Below are positions 45,325 through 56,745 of a stretch of DNA of 64,000 nucleotides, piece by piece. The stretch comes from Cephalotus follicularis (lineage: Eukaryota > Streptophyta > Magnoliopsida > Oxalidales > Cephalotaceae). Below the pieces are notes generated by a model. That model did no database searches. It was not told the DNA's origin and saw nothing but the letters and a program-made list of their open reading frames with translations. The stretch spans positions 62,001 through 126,000 of the forward strand of contig BDDD01001476.1 in NCBI GenBank assembly GCA_001972305.1, read 5' to 3'. Both the position numbers and the translations under genes were made by a program. The number at the start of each line of letters is the position of its first letter. Within the stretch, counting starts at the first letter, position 1.

Positions 45325-45344
45325 TTCCCACAGACGGTGCCAAC
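45325..45344 (-). promoter_or_regulatory. A primer binding site
   Basis: GTTGGCACCGTCTGTGGGAA on the minus strand, directly after the LTR end ATCAACA. The same site appears in B and C. It is not the initiator-Met type used by F, H, N and E. Confidence 0.85.
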
Positions 45345-46254
45345 TGTTGATGCAAAAAATCTTCCTTCAACAGTACCCTACGTGGAGGGCTTTTATTTGT
45401 TGAGAGAAACGCTGTTTTAATGCTTCGAGAAGAAGGTTGAGGGTAACTATGTGAATGTTTTCCTTGCACAGAAGAGCAAACATGTTGAAGGTCTAGGAGG
45501 TTGTTCTCCCGGGGACACTCCGACGCTCAAGTTAGGCTTTGCATAGAGAAAACAAGGTTTTTTTAGTGTAAAAATGGTTGACCCGAGATATGTCTTTGAT
45601 TCTTGTATTTATAGTGCTGGTTTGTAACTACCTGAGCGTGTAAATCAGAGGTAACTGATGTGCCCCTAGGGAAATGCCAAGGATCTCGGGCATTTCCCTT
45701 GATCTCCACCTGATTTGGTGGGACTTACCCAATAGGATGCTTATCGTATATTAGCCTTCCATATTTGTAGAGATTGACTCCTGGAATATAGGCTGAATTT
45801 GCGGCATCATGCAGATGAGGAGGAGGATGAGGATGAAAGAGGTCCTCTAATCTCCTATTCGCTTCAAGGTTTTCAATGTCTGGAGCTTCTTCAGGAGCTT
45901 GTGCCTGGGGCACTGGGTCCTTTGCAATACTGCCGAGGAGGAGGTTTCCTTTGATACAGCCGAAGAGGAGGTCCTCGGCACTGGTGCCTTGAGGGACGTC
46001 CTCTTCCCTGTATCCAAGTAAGAGCTCCTCGAGAAGAGGAGCTCCTCGGCGCTGGTGCCGAGGAGGATGTCCTCTCCCATGCAAGAGCACCTCGACTCTG
46101 ATGTTAGGAGAGGGCCTCCTCACTTGCTTCTCTGACGTGCTTTACTAAGCCTCCTCTGATCAGTGTCTAAGTGAGCTTCAAACCTCCTGGACATTTGGCT
46201 ATGTCTGTGGAGGACATGTGTCCTTCTTAGTATAAACAGATTTTTCCCATATCA
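45345..46254 (-). repeat. A 5' LTR
   Basis: 910 bp, TGATATGGGAAAAA...GCATCAACA on the minus strand, a TATAAATA promoter box at 45606-45613. Scattered differences from the 3' LTR indicate an old insertion. Confidence 0.93.
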
Positions 46255-46481
46255 ATATTGATTAACTTTTTATTATTGAATATGTTTGAGATTTTTGGGT
46301 GTGCATATTGACTGGATTTGTTATAGTACTAAATTGACTTTTTTTTTCATATAATTTTTTAAGACAATATTATGCCTATTTTTAGTAGCATTTTTTTTAT
46401 ATAACAGAATAATTCTTTCTTGAATAATCTTGTTAAGATAGGTTTTCTCATTAGTAATCAAGCTAAACTAATAAAACAATC
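46255..46481. other. Flanking sequence between A and B
   Basis: Very AT-rich and non-coding, the continuation of the locus interrupted by A at 28221. It ends in CAATC, the B target. Confidence 0.6.
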
Positions 46482-46951
46482 TGATATGGGAAAATTTCTA
46501 GACAAATTAAGGCACCGACACGTGTCATTCAAACAAAAAAATATGGGCAAAACGCCCACGATCGTGGTTATAATGGGGAGATAACTCCTCCAATCAAAGC
46601 CTTGGAAACGCCCCAGCCATTTTTAAGGGACTAATAACTCCTGCATGATGATGAGAAAGTCAGAGAAATAAAGGCCAAGTAAAGCTATAAATACCCCCAG
46701 GAAAGACTAGATGGGGTCAGCCATTCTACCATACATACTCACATTATCTTCTTTGCAAAACAATTGACTTAAGTATCGGAGGGTCCCAGAGAGTAAAAAC
46801 TCATGGACTTTCGATAGTTTCTTCTTTTCTTGTGCAGGGAAGACGAAAGAATCATAAACCCAACACAATCTTTGGACCTTCCTACATTTTCCCCAACAAA
46901 TCAAACATCCACACGTGGAGGACTGTTGTGAAGTTGAGTTCTGCATCAACA
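46482..46951 (+). repeat. B 5' LTR
   Basis: 470 bp, TGATATGGGAAAATTTC...GCATCAACA, with TATAAATA at 46686-46693. Confidence 0.92.
46686..46693 (+). promoter_or_regulatory. B LTR TATA box
   Basis: TATAAATA about 205 bases into the LTR, the same octamer as in the A and C LTRs. Confidence 0.7.
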
Positions 46952-46970
46952 GTTGGCGCCGTCTATGGGA
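46952..46970 (+). promoter_or_regulatory. B primer binding site
   Basis: GTTGGCGCCGTCTATGGGA abuts the 5' LTR, homologous to the sites of A and C. Confidence 0.85.
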
Positions 46971-46994
46971 AACGCAACGTGATTTGATTCAATA

Positions 46995-48530
46995 ATGCCT
47001 CTGAAGAGAATAAACCATGTGGCTACTCCCGGTCAAGCTTCTCTCACCAGTGAGCAATTTAACCAGCTCCTCCAAGGGATGGGGAGGCTCACAACTTTGC
47101 TGACAAATAATTTGGCCAGCCAGAATCAGGCTGGATCAAGCCAACCCGCCCCAAAACAACCACAGCCTCAAGAGACTAGGCAAAACCCACAAAGGGGGGG
47201 CCATACGCCCTCCAAGGCATTCAGAGATTGATACATCTCTGAGAGCAAAGCCCAGGCAAAACCCGCAAAGGGGAGCCAGACGCCCTCCAAGGCGGTTAGA
47301 GATTGATACATCTCTGAGAGCAGAGGCTTCCAGCGTAAGAGATGACCTAGCGTAGGACCTTCCAGAGCAAGATCCAATGGAGTAAGGCTACTCAGATTAC
47401 TACAAAGTAGAAGACGATCCCCATGCAAGTTCCTACACATCTCATAGGACTGAATCACGACAGAGGAGCAGGTCAGACTACTTGGTCAGACCAACCGCAA
47501 GGCCATCCCAGGTCTCTAACAAGTCTAGGGACCAAGAAGATATCAAGCAGACTATAAATAGGAGGTTTACAAAGATGGAAAAAAGGCTCAGAGGAGCCAA
47601 GCAAATGAAGGGATACTTGTTAGAGGTGCGGAACCTAAACTGCACTCCCTTCGCTCCAGAGATACTGGGGGAGACTATGCAGAGAGGGTTCAGATTCCCA
47701 ACATTCAGAGAATATGACGAGTCCTCTAACCCAATACGGCATGTGAGGTATTACACCCAGATCATGCTAGTGCACCAAGCTTCAGAATCAGTCCTTTATC
47801 GAGGACTTCCAGCGACTTTTATGGGTGCAACTCACACGTGGTACTCCACTTTGCCCCCGAAATCTGTGGCGAACTTCAAGTAATTCAGTGAGATGTTCAT
47901 CACAAAATTCCTTAACAGCACCACCCAGAGAAAGAATTCTAATCATCTAATCAACGTGGTGCAAGAAAAAAATGAATCCCTCAGAGACTACCTGACTCGA
48001 TTCAACAAGGAGACCTTGATGATAAAGGACATGGAACCTTCCGTTGCTCTGACAGCCTTCAACAACGAGTTGAGAGAAACCTCAACTTTCACTTTCTCCC
48101 TGATGAAGAAGCCTACCTTACATATGGTAGACCTCCTTAGAATAGAAAAAAAGTATGTAAACATAGAGGAGGGTCTGGCGGCTAAAAAGGAGAAGAGGAA
48201 ATGGGGGCCAGAGCTAACGGAAGGTGACCTGAGGCACAGACTCTCTAAGAGGGAGGACTCACCAAAAAGGGGATCATCAATCCCGAATTACAATAGTTTC
48301 ACCCTTCTCTTGGAGACGTGGATCAAAATCCTTACAGTGGAGAAGAGAACATATCCAATTCAGTGGCCAACTCCATTGAGATCCCTAGCAGACAAGAGGA
48401 AATCGAGCAAGTACTGCCGATACCACCGTGATCATGGGCATGATAAGGAGGAGTGTTGGCATTTAAAAAAATCAGATAGAAGACTTGATCCTCAAGGGTT
48501 ATCTGAGGAATTATGTGGATAGGGAGCATA
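46995..48530 (+). pseudogene. gag: B gag
   Basis: Starts MPLKRINHVATPGQ at 46995, 25 bases after the primer site. LTSEQFNQLLQGMGRLTTLLTN matches A and C. A 75-base tandem duplication (47178-47326, CCCTCCAAGGC...ATACATCTCTGAGAGC) brings stops. The capsid region is open in long pieces: 47482-47883 (RNLNCTPFAPEIL, FRFPTFREYDESSNPI) and 47893-48522 (MFITKFLNSTTQRKNS, YLTRFNKETLMIKDMEP). It ends with the zinc-binding-like YCRYHRDHGHDKEECWHLKK. This is the best-preserved part of B. Confidence 0.88.
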
Positions 48531-48584
48531 GAGAAGAAGCTCCACAGCATGGAGAGGAGCAATAACCTAGAGGGGTGATACACA

Positions 48585-48715
48585 CCATTTCTTACTTAAG
48601 AATGGTTCTCAGCTGAGAGAGGTGGAGACAGAGGAACTGATTACGTTCCTCAAAAATATTAGAGATGTATTTGTCTGGTCTGCAGAAGAGAAGTACTATC
48701 AGTGAAGAAATGTAT
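48585..48715 (+). pseudogene. B remnant of pol
   Basis: GSQLREVETEELITFLKNIRDVFVWSAEE matches the protease/RT linker of A and C (VEKGELITFLRNNKDVFAWSAEE). The protease before it and everything after it (RT, RNase H, integrase) are absent, so at least two internal deletions removed about 4 kb. Confidence 0.85.
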
Positions 48716-50710
48716 AAATGATCAATCCATTTCAATAAAGATGATGTTTCGTTAATACATTTCAGTGTTTGCAATGAGCAAGATGTTCAATATTCACGTC
48801 CTTAAACCTCTGAATAGCCTTCAACAGTTCCATCAGAGCTCTCCAAGCCTTAATACAGGCTTAACAGTATGGAGGATAAAGCCTTAATATAGTCTTAACA
48901 TTATGGAGGTTAAAGCCTTAATACAGGCTTATTCAAGACTCCCAGGCGAATAGCTCTTCAAGACTGCTTGGATCAAAGCAAGTCCTTAATACAGGGCCAT
49001 AGCTCACCAAGACTGCTTGGATCAGAGCAAGTCCTTAATACAGGGCCATAGCTCACCCAGTCTACTTGGATAAGAGCAAGTCCTTAATACAAGGTCATAG
49101 CTCTCAAAGTCTGCTTTGATCAAAGCAAGCTTGACGGCAGACCTCAGTGCTTGATGGCAGCGCTTGAAGGTAGATCTCAGTGCTTAAAGGCAGACCTTAG
49201 TGCTTGACGGCAGACCTCAGTTCTTGACAGCAGACCTCGGTACTTGAAGGAATGCCCTAAGGTCGTGCAGACTCTGAAACAATTGGTTTCCAATACCAAA
49301 TCTTCCCAAGGGTTTTATAGTTAAAGACCTATAAGTCAGAGCTTCAACAGTTCCTACAAGAAAAGACTCCCAAGGGAGCAATCAAAGCAGGAGGTTCAAA
49401 TGTTCACGTCCTTAAACCTCTGAACAGCCTTCAAAAATTTCCAAGGCTGCAAAGGAAATGAGGTCTGATGTTCACGTCCCTAAACCTCTGAACAACCTTC
49501 AAACATTGCCAAGTCTTCAAAGGAAAGGAGGTCGAATGTTCACGTCCTTAAACCTCTGAACAGCCTTCAACAGTTTCCCAAGGGAGTAATCAGAGCAAGT
49601 CCTTGATACAGGACCACAACTCTCCAAAACTTTAGTACAAGCTTATTTAAAGCTCCCAAGGGAGCAATCAGAGTAGGTCCTTGATATAGGACCACGACTC
49701 TCCAAAACTTTATTACAATCTTACTTAAAGACTCCCAAGGGAGCAATCAGAGCAAGTCCTTGATACAGGACCACAGCTCTGCTAGTCTCAAGTAGACTAA
49801 AGCTTTAATACAAGCTTATTTAAAGACTCCTAAGGGAGCAATCAAAGCAGGTCCTTGATACAGGACTGTAGCTCTCCAAGCTTTATAAGAAGCTTATTCA
49901 AAGACTCTCAAGGGAGCAATTAGAGTAGGTCCTTGATACAGGACCATATTTCTCCAAGCTTTAATACAAGCTTATTCAAAGGCTCCCAAGGGAGCAATCA
50001 GAGCAGGTCCTTGGTATAGGACCATAGCTTTCCAAGCTTTAATACAAGCTTATTTAGAGACTCCCAAGGGAGAAATCAGAGCAGGTCCTTGATACAGGAC
50101 CACAGCTCTGCCAATCTCAAGCAGACTAAAGCTTTAATACAAGCTTATTTAGAGACTCCCAAGGGAGCAATCAGAGCAGGTCCTTGATACAAGACCATAA
50201 CTCTGTGAGTCTCAAGCAGACTAAAGCTTTAATACAAGCTTATTCAAGACTCCCTAGGGAGCAATCAGAGCAGGTCTTTGATACAGGACCACGGCCCTTC
50301 AAAGCTTTAATACAAGCTTATCTAAAGACTCCCAAGGGAACAATCAGAGCAGGTCCTTGATATAGGACCACAACTCTGCCAATCTCAAGTAGACTAAAGC
50401 TTTAATACAACCTTATTTAAAGACTCCCAAGGGAGCAATCAGAGCAGGTCCTTGATAAAAGACCACAACTCTGCCAGTCTCAAGCAGACTAAAGCTTTAA
50501 TAGAAGCTTATTCAAGAGTCCCTAGGGAGCAATCAGAGCAGGTCTTTGATACAGAACCGCGGCTATTCAAAGCTTTAATACAAGCTTATTTAAAGACTCC
50601 CAAGGGAGCAATCAGAGCATGTCCTTGATACAAGACCATAGCTCTTCCAGGCTCAAGCAAAACCACCTCATAAATGCTCCTCCTCATCTACAAAGTCCAA
50701 AGATGAAGGA
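48716..50710 (+). repeat. B 3' non-coding tandem array
   Basis: It begins with sequence similar to the region after the C integrase (TTCAATAAAG, then CACGTCCTTAAACCTCTGAACAGCC units at 48795, 49405, 49470 and 49540). From about 49570 to 50670 at least twelve units of roughly 90-115 bases follow: GACTCCCAAGGGAGCAATCAG, GCAGGTCCTTGATACAGGACC, and TTTAATACAAGCTTATT. Unit ends carry the short inverted repeat CTCCCAAGGGAG. At 49130-49260 there is a block of CTTGACGGCAGACCTCAGTG units. Confidence 0.88.
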
Positions 50711-50721
50711 GCATGGGGGCC
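50706..50721 (+). promoter_or_regulatory. B polypurine tract
   Basis: GAAGGAGCATGGGGGC precedes the site where the 3' LTR should start. With D removed, CCAC is followed directly by TGATATGGG. Confidence 0.75.
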
Positions 50722-52799
50722 ACTTGTTGGAACCCGGGAGGGGTCCCGATCAATTTTGGGTATAGGATGCAAGTGTGTAAAATTTTAATTTTTCAAAAAC
50801 ACCAAGACTGCAAGTCTAGGTTCACAATTACATCTTACTACAAAAAATCTATGCACCTAAGATCTCCGTTTAATATTCAATCGAATAAAAGAAAGCAGTC
50901 AAGCATACATCCACTTAACAGAAACCAATTCGGTAAACAAAAAATATAAAAGATTAGGAACCATACCAACGTTGGTGGCTCCATCACTTTGCCGCTATGC
51001 GCTTGCCGAAGCAACTGCCGGTTACCGGCTCCACTGCTGGTTTTTGGCCAGTCAACAAAAAAGTCAACCAAGACACCAACGGACTCCAAAAAATCCGCTC
51101 AACCCATTTCTGGCTCAGACACGCCGAGAAGCGCCCCGGAACACGGCGAACAGTGGCGGCGACTCACTGAGTTCGGACTCAGTGAGACCCGATCAACGCG
51201 TCATTGACCTGCAGTGACATATGTGGACCACAAACACCCGATAAAGCCATTATGGCTGAGACTCGGCCTGAAACGAGGCGAACAGATGGCGGTGATCAAC
51301 CCACCAGGAGAAAACAGGATCGTCGTGACACCGCACCACCACAACCGGCACCTACAAAGCATGGCCAACACAACCCAACGCAAGACTCGCCGTGAATCGG
51401 CACGAAACGCTGAGTCGCGGAGCACAACGCACTGAGCCACTAGGGTCAGCTCAGATGCACGAAACTGGTCAAAAACACACCGGAAAACACCTAGTCTAAG
51501 GCCAAAATAGGTAGAGCCAAGCATGGATCCACCTACCAAGACACCGGCGGTGGAAGAGAAGCCGCAATAGTGGGTGACGCGTAAAGCGTCGGGCCAAACC
51601 AGAGAGAGAGAAGAGAAAAATGGGAGAGGAAATAAGAGGCTTACCATGGAGGAAAGACGGCCTCTTTCCCCAGCCACCGACGTCGTCTCCTCTGGCCAAA
51701 TTGTGCTGGCAGCGTACAACGCACGAACCCATGCGCTTCTCTCCCCTGTGCGCGTGAGCCCGACGCTTTGGCATGTCCAATGCCAAATTTTGACTTAGTC
51801 AAAATCCCAAAATCTCTTTCTCTATTATATATTAATATATAATATCTCTATTTAGTTGAAAGTGTGTGCCCCGCACATCGTATGTATTAAAATACTCCCA
51901 CTGTGGTTTCTCTTAATATATTAATTTGATAATACGATGGTAAATTTAAATAAATAAATGAACCACTAATGCCAAATTAATATATACTAGTTAAAACTAG
52001 ATTTTCCGTCAAACTAGCATGTGTGTAGCATGCATCGCTTTTCCAATAATCAGGTGGGACCCGAAAGCCCGGTTTGAATCCAGTACGACTACAAATTTCT
52101 CAGAACATCCCATGAGTTATGGTACGACTATCCCAATTGTCCCTGTCTATTAAAACAACCCCGGTGTGAATCCCATCACCCCCCAGATCCGTAGAGCCAA
52201 CTACGTCTATAAGTCGACATCCGGTTAAACCAGTACTTTATCCAGTCAATGACATATGTGTCATGTATTGTACGTTATACTTGGCTCCGACCGTGACCTA
52301 GGGTTCGGAATAATGTCACCCCTAGGTAAAGTCGCGATAACTATAAATTTATGTACGCATTGAGTCTTTCGGCAAACCTCCCCGGAAACCCCGTTTTCAG
52401 TCTGCCTATACCTGATCAGGGTTTTAGAATCTCAACGGACATAAATAATATAGAGCCGATCACCCTTCATATGGGTGTGACGATCCCTTATTGCAAACTC
52501 GCCCATACATCTCAATGAAGTTCCCACAAGGCCCAACGACAACCCTTTTGCCAGCACGTGGCTAGTGCTGAGGAAGGCGGAAATCAAAGCCAAGCAGTCA
52601 CAACACAATGCATGCCAGCCGCTCAGGTCTAATGATACAACGTAGCTCCACGAATGGTCTACTATTCACCATAGACTATATGTTAGATATAGTGACCCGA
52701 CAAGCCATTAGATAGGTTGTCATATTATATCTTACCATGTATGGAACAATCTTATTCTTGTATAAATATATGATGCGTGCTAATTTTGTTATGGCTATA

Positions 52800-53429
52800 T
52801 CGACTCCCAGGGAGTGAAGGCCATGATTCTAAGTGAATGGGAGATTGGGAGAGAGAATTGTAGGCTGGTTATAAGTATTTCTGCAGAAAATAGAAAGAGG
52901 GGGTAGAGACATTTTTTGCTGGGCAATTGACCTCGAATTCTTCTTTGCAAGTGTGTGTTCCTTCATCTGATAAACACCAAGCAAAGGCTTATCTAGGGTG
53001 GATTGATTATTGACTTCATTGGTCATAATCAATACTCCTTCTCTAAGCTAAGTGAGAGAGATAGTGAGTTCAAGCACTTTGATTTTGCTGGTTGGATTAC
53101 TTGGTGTTCCTGAGGCTTGGAGAAGATCAAAGGGAATCTACTCAAGCTTGTAGCGGAAAAGAACGAAGGAGCCAACACCCACTGGTATAAATTCTTGGTC
53201 CTTCTTGCTTATGCCATGCTTGTGTGTCACCATTGTTTGCAATGGTGACACTAATTCAATTCTGTTGATGTTGTGGTGATCCATGTGGTCTGTGGACGTG
53301 CCATAATGGAATGGTTTATGTTTTATTGGGTGTTCTTCCACTGCATGATTGTATATTTAAAGTTTTTATTCTACACCCTACACACCTATGTCCATTTTGG
53401 CACCGGACTCGGTATAGCCGATTCCATCA
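52800..53429 (+). repeat. E 5' LTR
   Basis: First copy of the direct repeat, ending GATTCCATCA just before the primer site. A TATAAATT box is at 53186-53193, in both copies. Confidence 0.75.
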
Positions 53430-53430
53430 G

Positions 53431-53441
53431 TGGTATCAGAG
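53431..53441 (+). promoter_or_regulatory. E primer binding site
   Basis: TGGTATCAGAG, initiator-Met type, one base after the repeat end at 53429. Confidence 0.85.
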
Positions 53442-55529
53442 AGTCCCACACCATCCTTTATTGAATATGTATGCCTTAGATGATGTTCTGATTAATAGTT
53501 TAATCATTGGATATGTTTTTTTTATCAAACTAAATTTTCTAAGTGCCTTAATGAAAATTGCATGAAATTGGATTTCATTGAGTTTTTGTGCTGGGAATGT
53601 TGTGTGTTTGTTATTAAGTTTGGAACATGCATAGTGCATTTTGGAATGCCAGAATGGTATTCCATAGTCTAAACCATTGAATTCAGCTTTTTTTGAAATG
53701 CAGAAAATGCCCAGGGGGCTATAGACGTCGACGTCTTTGGTAAGACGTCGATGTCATGTTCAAATTCCCAGGCTAGACATCGACGTTCTTGATAGACGTC
53801 GATGTCTGGATCATCTTTTGTGAAACGCGTCGATGTTCTTGGTGGACGTCGACGCCTTTTTTCAAATGTTCTTGTGAAATGCATTGATGCTCTGTTCTTG
53901 CATCGACGCCTTGTTCATGTTTTTCCAGAAAACACGTCGATGCCTTTGGTAAGGCGTCGAAGTCTTTTATAAATAAAAAAAAAATCTGTTTTTGTATAAA
54001 ATAGGATTTTATACATTTTGGCACTTGGAAGATTAGAAATCATTGCTTGATTTAGTGGGAGTTTGGTCAATTAACAATCATTGAATTAAATTGTGTAATT
54101 GGTTATCATAAATGGCATTTGTTTTATTTCTGGTTTTATTATATTGGATATAATATAGATCTTATGCGCAATGGATGGCCCGAAAAGGACATAGACCTAG
54201 TTTAAGGTTTTCTGTGTGTGAATGAATTTATTTATTTATTATCTTTAAAGGTCTGTAATAAGGTGCTTGCGTGCACCATTTATTTTTCCTTACTTTTGTA
54301 ATTTCTCCTTGTAATTTTTAAAATGTATTTTTCCTTTTGAAAAATGTTATGTTCCTTTTGTAAAAGAAGATCTTTCAAGGAGAGATGGACGAAAGGAGAA
54401 ATGAAGTACAAGAATTTTGAAGGCCATGTATGCATGGTTAATGTTGTAATAAATAGATTTAAATATTTACACCTAGGAAGACCTAGTAATGACTTTGGGC
54501 TCAAGTCATTACTAATTTTGTCCTGGCCAATCCATTGACGTATTTTAGAAATATGTCCAAGGTGCATAAGATAATCGTCTTGCATGATAAGCCGTAATTA
54601 ATTAGAATTGGCTAATATAACCAATGAATTAATTAATGGATTGGTAATTAAAACAAGAGACCTCAAATTCCTTCACTACAATAATAAGTCTTAACGTAGG
54701 AACCCATGGAGTGGTTCCCCGTGGCCTTCCACGATTTTCGTTGAGTAGTATTCCAGGGTTGTTGGTTTGTCATGCCCTAGCTGAGGCTGATGACTTGGGG
54801 ATATTATGTCAACGTCGGTGTTGGGCACCGCAAAGGGTGGCTATGTTTTAGTAGACCTCAATCGGGGCCAAGTATGACAAGGGATTATAGTACACGCGAA
54901 CCGACGACTTAGAAAATCTAGGGTTAATGAGGTGTGTAATAAATTATGGGAAAATTAATTAGATTAAATTTTTCCATCTGGATAATATTAGATATTATTC
55001 AGAGAGCATTTAAATGGTCTGGGATCATTTAGAATGGCTAAACAAAACCCTAGGGGTATTTCAGTAATTTATGAACACCTCTTGTTTTAACCAAGATTTT
55101 AAAGGGTCCCTGCCTTATAATGATTACAACTTTAATATGTTAGACATATTAAGTCTTGGTGTCAAATATCGGTTATGTGGATTTTACATTTTGTGGAAAC
55201 ACATGTCTGATCTTACTTAACCAATTTTCGAAGGATACACGAAATCTCTAAAAGAGTTAGACTCTTTATGCTTGACTGGCCAAAAGGCGTCGATGTCTTT
55301 TATAAAGACGTCGATGCTTTTCTCTGATAAAGACGTCGATGTCTTTTAGAAAGCATCGATGTGCTTTAGTGCCACGTTGCATACGCGTCGACGTCTTTCG
55401 GAAGGCGTCGACGTCTTTGAGCAGAACGTGCAACCTATGCACGACCTCAAATCATGGGCACTACTTCTCTCACATCCTTCACCGGTTTCTCTTGATTCTA
55501 CACGTTTTAGAAACGTGGGAATCATGGCT
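53442..55529 (+). other. E internal region, non-coding
   Basis: No frame has similarity to gag or pol. Two clusters of GACGTCGACGTC/GACGTCGATGTC palindromes stand near its ends (53720-53960 and 55275-55430). The perfect 12-base palindrome GACGTCGACGTC is at 53724-53735. The middle (54040-55230) is plain AT-rich sequence. Confidence 0.65.
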
Positions 55530-56160
55530 TCGAACTCCCAGGGAGTGAAGGCCATGATTCTAAGTGAATGGGAGATTGGGAGAGAGAATTGTAGGCTGGT
55601 TATAAGTATTTCTGCAGAAAATAGAAAGAGGGGGTAGAGACATTTTTTGCTGGGCAATTAACCTCGAATTCTTCTTTGCAAGTGTGTGTTCCTTCATCTG
55701 ATAAACACCAAGCAAAGGCTTATCTAGGGTGGATTGATTATTGACTTCATTGGTCATAATCAATACTCCTTCTCTAAGCTAAGTGAGAGAGATAGTGAGT
55801 TCAAGCACTTTGATTTTGCTGGTTGGAGTACTTGGTGTTCCTGAGGCTTGGAGAAGATCAAAGTGATTGTACTCAAGCTTGTAGCGGCAAAGAACGAAGG
55901 AACCAACACCCACTGGTATAAATTCTTGGTCCTTCTTGCTTATGCCATGCTTGTGTGTCACCATTGTTTGCAATGGTGACACTAATTCAATTCTGTTGAT
56001 GTTGTGGTGATCCATGTGGTCTGTGGACGTGCCATAATGGAATGGTTTATGTTTTATTGGGTGTTCTTCCGCTGCATGATTGTATATTTAAAGTTTTTAT
56101 TCTACACCCTACACACCTATGTCCATTTTGGCACCGGACTCGGTATATCCGATTCCATCA
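55530..56160 (+). repeat. E 3' LTR
   Basis: Second copy of the direct repeat, followed immediately by CTATA. Confidence 0.75.
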
Positions 56161-56745
56161 CTATACACTACCCAGACCATAGGAATCCTATTGACATTGG
56201 TATGACTTTCCAAATAGGTTTCCTATGGTGGGTCTGTTCAGTCTCATGCTCCTTAGCACGAACCCCGCATTATGCTTTAGGATAAATCCAAATGGTAATG
56301 AGAGGATCCATCCTCCACTAAACTTGTGAGCAAGCATAATATGACAAGTCTTTACGGTTCAACAATTGTCCTAAGAAAGTGAACCTATGACTTGGAACTT
56401 TCTGTCAGAAGGAAGTAAAGATCTCATTCTCATAACCTATCAGGAATGAGATCCAACCCCTTGAATGACAGGGAACTATATGTGTACTAAGTTGACATGG
56501 TGATCAACTGATCCATTTAAGATGGTTTGGGATATACATATAGCGAGTTGCCATTGTTGATTGAAAATGCACTATAAAACACAAAAGGAATTCAGATTGT
56601 ATAAATAGAGAGTGTAATATACATACATGCAGCCGCCCCGCGGCTTAAAGAAATATCTCCACTTAAGGAGAGCATATCATACATACAAATATATTTATGC
56701 AGAGCCACCTCGTGGCATGCAGGGATACCCCTACTCTAACACCAC

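Larger units (their letters stand above)
28222..46254 (-). mobile_element. A: Ty3/gypsy Tat-lineage element with antisense ORF
   Basis: LTRs at 28222-29136 and 45345-46254 and a perfect ATATT duplication (28217-28221, 46255-46259) bound an 18-kb unit, about 11.1 kb without nested N. On the minus strand it has primer site, gag, protease, RT, RNase H, a second archaeal-type RNase H and integrase, then a long 3' region carrying an ORF on the opposite strand. The dual RNase H and antisense ORF define the Tat branch (Ogre/Retand/Grande/RIRE2 relatives). Pol is decayed and integrase is truncated at its C-terminus. Confidence 0.93.
52800..56160 (+). mobile_element. E: small non-autonomous LTR element nested in D
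   Basis: Direct LTR-like repeats of 630 and 631 bp (52800-53429, 55530-56160) flank 2.1 kb with no coding capacity. CTATA duplications lie at 52795-52799 and 56161-56165. A primer site follows the first repeat by one base. By eye the repeats differ at about nine bases plus one single-base indel, making this the youngest dated insertion here. The termini read TC...CA rather than TG...CA. A purine tract GTGGGAG at 54051-54057 leaves open that the true 3' LTR starts near 54058 and the 5' copy is shortened. Confidence 0.75.
50725..56741 (-). mobile_element. D: solo LTR, copia-like, at the B PPT/LTR junction
   Basis: On the + strand it starts TGTTGGAACCC and ends CTCTAACA, between CCACT duplications at 50720-50724 and 56742-56746. 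It is about 2.65 kb without E. The right-hand portion on the minus strand (TGTTAGAGTAGGGGTATCCC) and the layout (GC-rich leader at 50960-51780, AT-rich TATA region at 51820-51850) resemble the long copia LTR H read in the same direction. No coding region remains. Open frames at 51200-51720 lie in the GC-rich leader and show no protein family. Confidence 0.85.

Noticed and set aside
51201-51719. 172-codon minus-strand frame in D
   Set aside because: GC-rich LTR leader with several overlapping open frames on both strands; low-complexity composition and no family match.
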